Assembly (NCBI RefSeq): GCF_019649055.1
Contig: NW_026570226.1
Coordinates: 2,914,001-2,978,000 of the forward strand
Reading direction: 5' to 3'
DNA length: 64,000 nucleotides
Source of the DNA: Paramacrobiotus metropolitanus
Taxonomy: Eukaryota > Tardigrada > Eutardigrada > Parachela > Macrobiotidae
The notes under the pieces were generated by a model, which was not told the origin of the DNA, did not search any database, and saw only the letters and a list, made by a program, of their open reading frames with translations. The translations under genes and the position numbers were made by a program. Below are positions 50,772-62,290 of the stretch, one piece after another; position 1 is the stretch's first letter; each line of letters begins with the position of its first letter.

Positions 50772-53700
50772 TCAGCCGTATCTGTCGTCTTCCTCGTACT
50801 CGTAATCTAAGTAGGACGCCTTGTCGGTGTCCACACTGGATAGGGATAGCGCATCAACTGAAGACGTCGGTTTGGCTTTGGCATCGTAGATCAGATCGAA
50901 CCGCATCCCGGGGTTCGGCCGCGGTACCGTCTATGTAAACAGCGAGTTATATTGCGCGTTAGAGGAAGATGCTGCTTGAACGCATAATCTCTTCGTTGCG
51001 CTTCAAAAAAATATTTAAGAAAAGGGAATAATTATTGTTCTAAATTGTACATGCACAATTTTGTTACTTGCTTGCGCGCTTACCGTCTCGTTAATGGCTT
51101 CAACGACTGATTTAATCTCATCGTCACTAAGGATCGTCGACATGACGAGGTCATCTGGGGGCATGGCAATCTCTTCGGCATCCATGGAGGCCAGTGTTAT
51201 GTTCGTCTTGAATTCTTTTTGTGCTGTACTGTTCTTTGGTCTACAAAGATTACTGTGCATCAATATTCTACACGCACAATTATTTATGGCGCTAAACGGA
51301 TGTGACTCACTCTCTTCGAGACAGATAACAAAATAAAACGGTCAGACAGACAATTAGCGCTCCACCAATACCGATTACGGTGTAGATCAAGATCATAGGA
51401 GCTGTAGAAGGAAAAATGGTCAATAACCACAGGAGCAATGCTAACGTTATTCTGCCCAAAAATTAAAGGATAATCCGTTTGTTATTTGTGGCACCAAGGA
51501 TACAGTTTACTCACCGTCTGAATCCTCTGCAAATAAAAAACAACAGTATTAACAAGTGCCGCAGAACAAACAGAGTCAGGAGCATTTTTACCAGTGCAGT
51601 CGGCGTTAAAAGCTGATTGTAGCGGCCTTGAGAATCCTTGGCGACACGGACACTCAAATCCGCGTGCTACAACCCGATCGTTCAGGACACACACAGCGTT
51701 TTCACCGCACGGATCTTGCCGACAGGGATCGAACGTGCAGGATTTGCCAGTGTCCGACAAAAAATAAGGACCATCATTACATCGACACAATGTTTCCCCG
51801 GTGGTGGTGTTGAGCGCACAACCGGCTGTATTCTGGCCACAGTACCGAACGCCTTCGACGTCGCAGCGGTCAAAGAACTGTGCGGTGTTGGAGGAGACTG
51901 TCACTGGGGTTTGGTTGATGGTTGTGGTGAAAGCTATGACAGCAGCCGCCTGAAGGATTTCGGGCTCGCTCACCGTACTGTTAGTGTCGACAATTTGCAG
52001 TACGGTGTCGGCGAGCACGGAGCCTCGTCGGAATCCTTTCATTACGGCTCGGCAAGATCGGGAAGCTAACGTAAGATTGGCACACAATGCAGTTTGAATC
52101 TGAAAAGGAATCATTTCGGTGTCGATGTATGGCATGATGCAAGCAGTTCGATGTTTCTCGCATTCCGAACAACTGGCTGCTTTGGCAGACGCTTTAGAGC
52201 GCCAGTTATTTAATTTATCAGACACACAACGAACATAGATTAAGCTGGCGGTTGCATTAATACTGTAACTGTCTTTACATGTGAGTTCTGAAAACCACAA
52301 CTGATGCTTTTCCAGTATAACCCTACATCTGCTGATGCAGCAAGTTGTCCGGCACACGAAAGCAAAAAAGCATTACTGAAGTATGGCTCTTCCATACTGA
52401 CCTGTGGCACTATTTGGCTGACCAGTTCCTGAGATAGAATACTTGACATGTCTGCCAATTCCTCTTGGAACTCAAAGTCATTCAATCGGAAAGTAGCTTC
52501 CACAACGGCCTCAGCTATAGAACAATTTATTAGCTGCTGCAAAAACGCAGAACCAAACAAAAATATTATAACGATTCTTACGATCGCGGCAAAAGCCAGA
52601 TTCTTCATCCTTGTACTGACTAAATGCGCAGCGACAACTCATCAGAACCGAGTCCATGACGGAGCCATTCACGCACGGCATAATTGTTGTTTCTTCCGGA
52701 ACAGGTGTACTTTCCTCCGAAACAGGCGACGGTTCCTCCGGTAGCGATGTAGTTTCGCCCGGTTCCGGGGTGGTCTCATCTGTTACTTGTGCGGTTTCCT
52801 GCGTCTCTAATGTTGTCTCATCTGATTCGGGTGTGGTTTCCTCAGGTACTGGCGTCGTTTCTCCGGTCTCGGGCGTTTCAGCAGGGGTCGTTTCACCCGG
52901 CTCAGGTGTTGTCTCTTCTGAGACAAGTGTGGTTTCGTTAGACACAGGTGTGGTTTCTTCAGGAACCGGTGTTGTCTCCTCTGGTTCAGGTGTTTCTTCC
53001 GATACCGGTGTAGTCTCCACTGGTTCAGATGTGGTTTCCTCTAGATCGGGTGTCGTTCCTTCAGGATCAGGAGTTGTTTCACCTGGAACCGGTGTAGTTT
53101 CCTCAGGGTCAGGAGTTGTTTCCTCAGGTTCAGGGGTTGTTTCTCCTGGAACCGGTGTCGTCTCCTCAGGGTCAGGAGTTGCTTCCTCAGGATCTGTTGT
53201 CGTTTCTACGGGTTCCGGTGTGGTTTCCTCTAGATCGGGTGTCGTTCCTTCAGGATCAGAAGTTGTTTCACCTGGAACTGGTGTAGTTTCCTCCGGTTCA
53301 GGAGTTGTTTGCTCCGGAACCGGTGTTGTCTCATCAGGTTTAGTTGTTTCCTCTGGATCTGGGGTCGTTTCTACCGGTTCCGGTGTTGTTTCCCCTGGAA
53401 CGGGAGTGGTCTCTTCTGGTTCAGGAGTTGTTTCTTCCGGGACCGGTGTAGTTTCCACTGGGTTCTGTGTGGTTTCCTCCGGATCGGGTGTCGTCCCTTC
53501 AGGATCAGCAGTTGTTTCACCTGGAACCGGTGTAGTTTCCTCCGGTTCAGGTGTTGTTCCCTCTGGCACTGGTGTTGTTTGCTCGGGTTCAGGAGTTGTT
53601 TCTCCTGGAACCGGTGTCGTCTCTTCAGGTTCAGGGGTTGTATCCTCCGGAACCGGGGTCGTTTCTGCGGGTTCCGGTGTGGTTTCTCCTGGAACGAGAG

Positions 53701-56560
53701 TCGTCTCTTCTGGTTCACGGGTTGTTTCCTGTGGAGTAGATGTAGTTTCCTCTGGTTCAGGCGTTGTTTCCTCTTGAACTGGAGTCGTCTCCTCAGGTTC
53801 AGTTGTTTCTTCCGGGACCAGCGTAGTTTCCACTGGTTCTGGAGTGGTTTCCTCTGGAACGGGAGTCGTCTCTTCAGGTCCAGGAGTTGTATCCTCCAGA
53901 ACCGGTGTCGTTCCTGCGGGTTCCGGTGTGGTTTCCTCTGGAGTTGGTGTAGTTTCCACTGGTTCAGGAGTTGTTTCCTCTGGAGTAGATGTAGTTTCCT
54001 CTGGTTCAGGCGTTGTTTCCTCTGGAACGGGGGTCGTCTCTTCAGGTCCAGGAGTTGTATCCTCCGGAACCGGTGTCGTTTCTGCGGGTTCCGGTGTGGT
54101 TTCCTCTGGAGTTGGTGTAGTTTCCACTGGTTCCGGTGTGGTTTCTTCTGGAGTTGGTGTAGTTTCCACTGGTTCCGGTGTGGTTTCCTCTGGAGTTGGT
54201 GTAGTTTCCACTGGTTCCGGTGTGGTTTCCTCTGGAGTTGGTGTAGTTTCCACTGGTTCCGGTGTGGTTTCCTCTGGATCGGGTGTCGTCTCTTCTGGTT
54301 CAGGAGTTGTTTCCTCTGGAGTAGATGTAGTTTCCTCTGGTTCAGGCGTTGTTTCCTCTGGAACGGGGGTCGTCTCTTCAGGTCCAGGAGTTGTATCCTC
54401 CGGAACCGGTGTCGTTTCTGCGGGTTCCGGTGTGGTTTCCTCTGGAGTTGGTGTAGTTTCCACTGGTTCCGGTGTGGTTTCCTCTGGAGTTGGTGTAGTT
54501 TCCACTGGTTCCGGTGTGGTTTCCTCTGGAGTTGGTGTAGTTTCCACTGGTTCCGGTGTGGTTTCCTCTGGATCGGGTGTCGTCTCTTCTGGTTCAGGAG
54601 TTGTTTCCTCTGGAGTAGATGTAGTTTCCTCTGGTTCAGGCGTTGTTTCCTCTGGAACGGTGGTCGTCTCTTCAGGTCCAGGAGTTGTATCCTCCGGAAC
54701 CGGTGTCGTTTCTGCGGGTTCCGGTGTGGTTTCCTCTGGAGCAGGTGTAGTTTCCACTGGTTCGGGAGTGGTTTCCTCTGGAGTAGAGGATGTTTCCACT
54801 GGCTCAGTAGTGGTTGCCTCTGGAACAAGTGTAGTTTCCTCTGGGACAGTAGTATTTTCCTGAGTTGTAATGGGGGTGGTGTCTTCTGGCACAGCAGGCT
54901 CGAGTGTTGTGGTATCGCAACCAGGTAATGGCACTGAAAATGGACAACTCGCTTAAATAATTGACGCTGGTTTCAGTAAATGTGGGAATTATTATTTTGT
55001 GTTTTAGTACTATAAACGTTTTTTCTTGTTGCCACAAAGGCTTGTCAAAAAGCCATAGATTTGGTAAGCAAAAAGCGCGCCACATTTTATCAGCACACGA
55101 GAAGTATTTTATAAGCCCGAGCACTCTAACGGGTGATGCATTGTTGCGGTATGTGGGTGTATGTCGGCGATGGTGCTTTACTTGATTAAAACGAATTTGT
55201 GAGATAACAGCTTATGCTACTCGCAGTACTAGTACGGTGTGTTGCGCTTAATAAAACCTGTCGGGCTGATCTTCTGGCTATGGTGCCGGAACATCAATGA
55301 TCAGATATTTCCCTGTTAAATAACAGTCTACCGGGTGCCGAGACTTTCTTGCTCTCTTGGGTCCACACCGTAGTGTGGTTATCGGCAGTGAGTAAACGTG
55401 GCACTGGCAGGTGCCCCTGTCGTAATTATCCGAGTGAAATGCGACAACTGGACGATGCAAGTACGTAGTACTGGTCAGCAAGGTCTGACTAATGAACTGC
55501 ACGTTTAATAGTTCCATCGTGATGCATGATTGCCCACATTGCCTGAGTCCAGTTAACACAAGTCATCAGACCACGCATGTCGAGCAACCATAAGCTGCTG
55601 GTGTCCATCCGGGGTTTACAGATTACTGTACAGCAAACATTTATCCACTTTGCTGAATCGCGGGACCGACATTAGTGAATGTCAAGGTATCGACATTTAG
55701 AAGCATCAAGCTCCCGATGGGGAAAAGTTAATTTCTGTGCTTTTTTCGCCGACGATTAGCATATGAGGCTGTGTGATACTAGTGAAATTATGATTGTATC
55801 ATTATCGTTGTTCCAGTAGTAAACCGAAATGAACGAGAGGGCTTAATCCTGTTCTGATGTCGTGTTTTACCTGCTATTCTGGTGTCGATGCCATCTAGAT
55901 CGATGGATGTCGTGTTGCAAGTGTCGCCGTGATGCGCGTAGAAATTGAGAGTGAACTGGTCGTCCGCAGCGTATTCCGTTTGGACCCGTGTCCACACATT
56001 CGGACCGGGAAAAGTTGCGTAATCGCTGGTGCTGCCCCAGATCTGCCAGTTCGGGATGAAGCCAGGTGCGTTATCCGCGGAATGATGCACTACTAACTCC
56101 AGAAAGTAATCTTTGTCGCGGTCACCAGTGATTATCGGAGCAGCAGACATCCGGTACCAGAAGGTTGTTTGCAGTTTGACGCAGCCGTTTGGTCGAAAGG
56201 CAGCTGATCGCATGGTGGCTGATCTTCTGTTGGGGTATGCAGAATTGGGAGCAAATTTGACGTAGCATTTCGACTGCGCAAACTGGGAATAAATCTTCCC
56301 TGCAGCTTCTCCACCTATTTCAATGGGTAGGATCTGGAACCGGTAGGGATAGAGCGAAAATGCCCGGAACCAGCCGGGACAAGGATCCAGAACTGCATTG
56401 GGACTGGTCTGCTGGACGCTGTCCAGATCACAGTTCAACGTAGTGTCGGACAGAGAAGTCCATGAGTAACAATGCTCCGGATACGGATAGTCGCAGTTGC
56501 TTCTAACTTGTTTTGAGATATCATGTTCCGACCAGATTGGGATGCTCCTGCAGAAAGTCT
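50772..56560 (-). CDS. Gene F: MAM-like / long Pro-Thr-Glu mucin / SEA-EGF / single-pass receptor
   Basis: Minus-strand exons 56560-55871 (type I MAM-like, CDYPYPEHCYSW ... FWYRMSAAP ... AHHGDTC), 54933-52582 (mucin of about 780 residues, opening VPLPGC and ending in a Cys motif CVNGSV...CRC), 52514-52402 and 52099-51592 (SEA with FRRGSVLAD, then two EGF modules, CGQNTAGC and CRQDPCGENAVC), 51526-51515 (12-base microexon), 51401-51311 (helix MILIYTVIGIGGALIVCLTV), 51240-51084 and 50930-50772 (acidic tail ending EYEEDDRYG). All phases agree, giving 1,360 residues after the missing signal exon. The 0.94-kb intron joining MAM and mucin rests on phase and on the shared VPxxC start of linker exons. 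A membrane mucin, probably cleaved in the SEA domain. The tail is unlike those of the 20 and 24 kb genes. Confidence 0.8.
52700..54850 (-). repeat. 42-bp mucin repeat with larger duplicated blocks
   Basis: The coding strand repeats TPTPEETTPEPVET (14 residues, 42 bases). Larger blocks recur: the plus-strand string gtatcctccggaaccggtg starts near 54057, 54393 and 54687, spacings of 336 and 294 bases, exactly 8 and 7 units. The right half is the most homogeneous and the left half the most diverged. Confidence 0.93.
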
Positions 56561-58800
56561 CTGCAAAAACACGAAAAATGCTTCCTGTTTGCGTGCAATT
56601 AATATCCTACATATGATACAGTCCCAACTGTATCAAGGAAAACTGACGGTGTGGAGCGCTGCTTCCCTTTAATGCATCAGTAAATAGAATCAACGATGGA
56701 AAGCACAAGCGGTGATATTTCAAAGAAGCTTTCAAAGTCTACACCGTCTCTATTTCTCTTTTCGTGCTAACTGTAGGTAAGTACGCTAATGCAGGTAGAA
56801 TTTAAAACTATTCTCTGTGCGATTTTGCTAGTGGTTGCGTATTGCAGTTAACCTTTGGCATAATTATTGTACTATGTAGTTATGACATAGTGCATACGCG
56901 TGTGCTGATACGCGCAATTCAAAGTTCAGCTTCCGCTTTGTATAGTTCGTTGCTTCGTTTGTTTGTTTGTTTGTATCGACTTCAAACTGCCGGTTTTTAT
57001 CATGGCCGGCGGATGTACATTTACACTCTTTCTGATGTCTTTTATTGACTATATGAAACGAATTGTTCAAAATTCTACCGGGTACTTAAACAAGAGAAAA
57101 TGGAAGGACAGCGGGGTACAGAGCAATATCTACAAAAGGAGGCGATCGACTAACAGAAAAATTTCGCCTAAACTCGCCACCGGTGTTGCCAATTTAAAGT
57201 TATTTTGTAAAGAATTCTAGTATAGATATGACTCGAATTAAAAGGTACATAATTATACTTAATGGTTTAAGCTCTCAACCGTTTTAAAAATTTGCTACTA
57301 CGATACCGATAAGCCCAGAAATCATCATGTCATTTAACACTATATATGTATCTGTACATAATCGATTTAGGATTTTACACTGGCACTGTTCTATGGTACC
57401 GGTGTATTGTACTCGCACGTACTTTCGTCGCAATCTAAAGTTGTTAATAAATTGTTGTTAGGTGTTAATAAACTTATTTGTACAGTAGTTATAAAATTCA
57501 AAAATGTATAAATCTACTAAGGAGCATTTGCGCGGTTCGTACAGCAGAGACGTATCTGAGATAATCTCCAGCTGCCCACTTACCGGCTACCAGGAGCGAG
57601 CTGGCTATTATAATTCTCCATAATCCGTATGTATCCATGGCAGGTTGGCTTTCACGGTCAAAAAGCGTAAACAGGTCAAACCGAAGGCAACGTTCTTAAA
57701 GGCTTTAAAATGCACAAACCTCGTGCACAGAGTGTAGCTATTAACCGAGGAAAGGGAAATCGGTAAACCGTGCATTCTTCGACAATAACGCACTTCCGTT
57801 TCGTCCGATAAGATACATGGCGAAGAAGCTGCATTGCTGCTGTAAGGTGTCATCACTGATAGCCTGATAAACAACAAAAGCAGTGATAACGAAAGAATAC
57901 GCTGCTACGCTCGCTGGGGCTCCGTTCATACGGCCGTGAAAAGACCGGTATACTGGTTTACGTAATATGTTAGTTTAGGCTAAATGAGATTTTGCAGTAT
58001 CTGTACAGGTAATTTTCGCCTACGTATTTCGACAATCCACTGAAGAATCGTGATTTATAGCTATGCAGAAATGGCAGATGACAGCTACCTCATTCAGTTG
58101 GTGGGTGATAAGTGAAGGAAAATAATAACACTCGTTAAAATTGTAATCAGGGTTGCGAAATGTCCCACGGTTAGTTATGTACAGATACAGATACATACCG
58201 GTATCAATAATATAGAGAGTTCAACTGGCAGTTTCGCATTTGCTATTACAACAATTTAAATATGTTAACGAATGAAATAAGTACAAATGGATATTAATAC
58301 TATTAATTGTATTTTTCGGGTCTCCGGCTTTTAGAATGACACAAACGCGTCAGCGTCACTCCCTAATGCTATCCTATCATGAATTAATTAGAATTATCGG
58401 CGCTTTCGCTGGTATGGATTGTATTTGGAGCAACGTGTCAGGAATAAGGTCAGGAGCGGAGTCTCTGCCGATTAGCAGGAATTTCTAATTTTATCGCAAG
58501 TTGTAATTACTCGGGTATTATTTTCCCGGAAGGCAGCATACTGTTCGACATTCGCCGGTTGCCGCTCGTTTTAACGTTAGAAAATTAAAACGAACGACGA
58601 AAGGCTTGGGTAATACAGAATCATAAGATCAAAACTTTGACTATTTAGTTTTATTCATAATGTAAAGAATTATACTAAAATTTTACTCGATATCGTGTAA
58701 TCTCAACCATAACTTTTCAGCGTCGTTTAACGTTTGGTCCCATAACGCTTTCAACAGAAGTTGTATGCGCATATCTATATACAGATACGAGGTACATGTA

Positions 58801-59294
58801 CAAGCCCATCCAACAATTCTTTGACCGCTGTAAGCGGGAATTTAAAGAAACGTGGGCTTGAGCCATTTAATGTGCTTCGACACGTCACGCCACATGGGTC
58901 TGCGTATTCAGCGTAAATAAGCAACAAATCTGCATGTGTTGCAGTTACTGTATCTGTGATATACAACGTAATATGTTTAGCATTATTTATTGCCATCATA
59001 ATTTATATTAATTTTATGCTTTTGTATCAGTATTATCTTTGCTTTGCAATACAATATCGCGGTGGTACTTAATATCCATATTACTTTCAAATTACTGATT
59101 GCAACATGCCCGGGCTAAAGATGATTGATTCCACGTTGGTCTAATAATGGTCGATTAATTGTGATCTAATATATTATTATTGGTTGAATATTTATAAATA
59201 TATCTGCCACTACACTACGATGCGTATTTGCATTACTGTGCGCGATTTATATGCGCTGCGCTTACAGCGGTCAAAGAATTGTTGGATGGGCTTG
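58801..59294. mobile_element. 494-bp element with 36-bp terminal inverted repeats
   Basis: 58801-58836 (starting CAAGCCCATCCAACAATTC) is repeated exactly and inverted at 59259-59294. TA flanks both ends (58799-58800, 59295-59296). The interior has no transposase frame, so it is non-autonomous. The flanking gtacat palindrome makes the exact boundary uncertain by a few bases. Confidence 0.8.
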
Positions 59295-59364
59295 TACATA
59301 CATGGCTGAAAGCCTGTACCGTCATTTCTAACTTAAAGGTTCAAATACCGCAGCATGTATTTGG

Positions 59365-59635
59365 CGCAACGTTTGCGCTATGAACGAGTGCCGCTACAAT
59401 ACTACTACAACGACAAATTTACTCATCTCAATATTTAGGGTAATTACTAATTATCAAGGAGAAATGTTATATTTCATAATTCATGTTGAGCTTATAATTT
59501 GGAATTCGGATCGAAATTTGCCATGAACGAGCCATGCCAAAGCATGTAGAGCGAAAATATTGTGGCGTGGCGCGCCGTAGTACGGAGTTTGGCGTAACCC
59601 GTGAATTTGTATTTGTCGCTGTGTTAATGTGTCAG
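59365..59635. repeat. Dispersed repeat copy 2
   Basis: Collinear with 27690-27965: both share tgcgctatgaacga, acgacaaattt/atgacaaattt, caatatttag, gtaatta, gcgcgcc/acgcgcc, ggagttcggtg/ggagtttggcg and gctgtgttaat in the same order. Confidence 0.6.
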
Positions 59636-60296
59636 AAATAATTACGGGACAAGCTTGTACAGAAAATCAAACATTGTAAGAGTATTTGAATATTAAGCTA
59701 ACTCGTATGCAGTCATGTTATTTTGGTGTAAACCTGCGCTCGCGTTTTTGATATAGAAGCTATGTAGTACTGTACGTGGTACTCTTCCGTATATTAAGCA
59801 AAGTAAGTTCAGCATAAATTATTCGCATTAAAATTAATAATACACCATGTACACGTTGTCGTTAATTAAACGATTGTGCAAACATTTCATTATCCACTTA
59901 ACCAACAGCTGATAATCCAGTTTTCCAATGTTCTACTAGATTTTCTCAGTAAACAACGTTCGCGACCAGCAGACGATTTTTTTGTCTTTTCCCACCGTGC
60001 CAATTAACAAGTGACCGAACCGCATTTTTTTTGCAGCGAAGACATTCAAGACAATGGATTTGCACGATAAACTGACGCGATTATGCAACCGTGGCCAGCT
60101 GGAGTGCGTTTCCCGGGGCGTCCTAGCGGGCTTGTTTTATGTACCCGGCCTTACTTCCTGGTCGCCCGTGTATAGCGGCTCCACACAATAAAACGCGCGG
60201 TATCAACGGAACGTCGGTCTTTTATTTGGCGGGTGTTTGTTTCAGTTTTATTAAGATTATCACCAAAAAACGGTAATCCTATTATCCGGCTTGACA

Positions 60297-61362
60297 ATGA
60301 ATTATTCCACGCTGGTATTATTCCTGGCCGTCGGTGTCCTGGTTATGATATCCGTCAATGACCGTAAGTTAACTACTGTATCTTGTAGCGAACGTACTAC
60401 GCTTTATTATAACTGCATTTACGAATTCACCGTTACGCTGCGCAAGCAACGCACTGAATCAGTTAATATTCAATTTAAATTTTTTTTTATATAAACAAAT
60501 ACTAAGCGTAATTTTCGTAAATTTATTTTTGTGTGTCGTCGGACTTAAGGACAATTCCACGATTCAATACTCCATATATTTTAAATTGTAATATTACAAC
60601 GCCAGTTTCGTACGATATCGTACTCGTAATACGGTGATTTTGAAAATATGTGTGGTACCAGGTACAGAATACGGTACAATGTATTGTACATGTACAATAC
60701 ACTGTATGTACAGTTCAAATACAAAGTTGTGCATACGAATTATTAGTTTAATTTCTCTAACGTTTTTCTTCGTTTTCTATCGTTTTCTTTATCGTTTTGT
60801 GTGGAAATAAATATAGGCTTATTAGAGTGGAAATTTACGTTAATGCAAATTTTCCATAAAACATTATAAATTATAGTGACCGCGTTGCTGTATTTTAAAC
60901 ATAGGTTGTTTCGCTGTTTTCGCTAAGTTGCTAAGTTGTTTTAATAATTATTTGTGTGCTTACATACATTATCCATTGCGATACTTCTGATGGCCAACTG
61001 ACATTTTGAATTATTTTGTAATAGACGGCGTCGATGCGTTCATTGGTGGATTCAGCGGTGGCGGTATGGGATACGGTGGCGGTTTCGGTGGGGGATTGGG
61101 CGGATTTGGGGGAGGATTCGGGCGCCGGAACCGTCGGCGTTGCCGTGGCCGACGAAACTGCCGGCGTGGTGGACGAGGGCGCTTCGGCGGCCGTGTGGGA
61201 TACGGTGGGCGTGGTGGATTCAGCAGGTTTGGCGGCGGCCTCGGCGGGGGATTCAACAGTTTCGGCGGCGGGTTTAACAGCTTCGGCGGCGGATTGGGCG
61301 GATTCGGGGGTGGCGGGTTCAGCAGCTTTAGCGGCGGTGGTTTTGGTGGCATCGGCAAATAA
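60297..61362 (+). CDS. Secreted Gly-rich protein with Arg-rich core
   Basis: Two exons, 60297-60363 and 61025-61362, 405 nt, 134 residues, joined in phase 1. Exon 1 is a signal peptide (STLVLFLAVGVLVMISVND). The mature part is Gly-rich in blocks such as GGGFGGGLGGFGG and FNSFGGG with Phe, Ser and Tyr, interrupted near residues 55-80 by a basic core (GRRNRRRCRGRRNCRR) holding the only two Cys residues. Such proteins occur in cuticles, glue or silk-like secretions and among antimicrobial peptides; sequence alone does not choose. Frames on the other strand and in the shifted frame are by-products of the repeat. The 661-base intron is long for this window. Confidence 0.85.
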
Positions 61363-62290
61363 ACCCTTTACTGAACAGAATTATGACGTGAAGGACGCCC
61401 ATGTTTTGTCCTAGTATTTGTGTCATTGCTCAATGTGTCGAAGAGGAACATAAATATGTACAGAAATCATCGGAAAAAAAGAACCGTCATGATTTTGCCG
61501 GTTCAGTTTTTGGAAAAAAATTTACAAATTAGAAAATCTGAAAAATATAGACTGCACGTTGAACTCGCGGGCTGCTTACGCTGGATTATTAAATTAGTGA
61601 CAAATGTATTTCTTGAAAATTAAATAGTGGTCTGTAGGAAAGTGATAACTGACTACCGTACTAACTGTACTAACGAACCAACTCAGATACATTCGCAGTT
61701 GTTCATTCAGTGATGTCCACAAGATGTTCATAGATGTTCTGTACAACACTCGCTTATATAGCACAGTTGGTAACATAACAGTCATACATTAGTCAGCACT
61801 TCTCCCAGAAGTCTGATCATCATTAGGGATAGGTGTACTGAGTGGACGTTACACTCACTGATCAGCTATGAAGATTGTACACTCATAGATCAGCTACTGA
61901 TTACGCACACGTAATACATTTCCAATCCTAACAGTATTACAAATTGACCTTAAAAATTTGTATATTTGTTAGACAAACAATATAGGCGTCTAATCGAAAG
62001 CATATTATTATTATACAAATATTATCGGCTTATGCAGGAATAAAACCATTTAATTGATCTTTACCGTTACTACATGTTTATTAGACAAAAATAGTTGAAA
62101 TTAAAAAGATATAAACTGCACAGAAAAAATCGTTCAGTTAAATAGAACACGTTTTAGGGTGAACGACTCGTTACGGCATATTGCATAAGAATAATGCCGG
62201 CACACTTTATCCAGTTCACGGTTTTGAGATATTTACTAGAAAAAGTTAAAAAAAAAACAGAAAAAATATCCTAAAAAATTGGCAGTCGGT
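61363..62290. other. Intergenic, 3' flanks of two convergent genes
   Basis: No gene. A near-duplicated tcagct block (cactcactgatcagctatg / cactcatagatcagctactg) lies at 61853-61905. Confidence 0.4.

Larger units (their letters stand above)
56561..60296. other. Gene-poor spacer with transposon-like elements
   Basis: No supported gene in 3.7 kb. It should hold the missing signal exon and promoter of gene F on the left and the promoter of the Gly-rich gene on the right. Contains the element at 58801-59294 and the dispersed repeat at 59365-59635. Confidence 0.45.

Noticed and set aside
53371-54828. 485-residue Gln/Arg-rich minus-strand ORF
   Set aside because: Shifted-frame reading of the same mucin repeat.
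52656-54928. Long plus-strand ORFs of 373, 539 and 339 residues
   Set aside because: Antisense shadows of the 42-bp mucin repeat; gene F on the minus strand fits all splice phases.
61011-61358. Pro-rich ORF opposite the Gly-rich gene
   Set aside because: GGN codons read backwards as Pro; no splice or start support.
61034-61414. 126-residue Ala/Val-rich ORF overlapping the Gly-rich gene
   Set aside because: Shifted frame; the Gly-rich frame joins a signal-peptide exon in phase.
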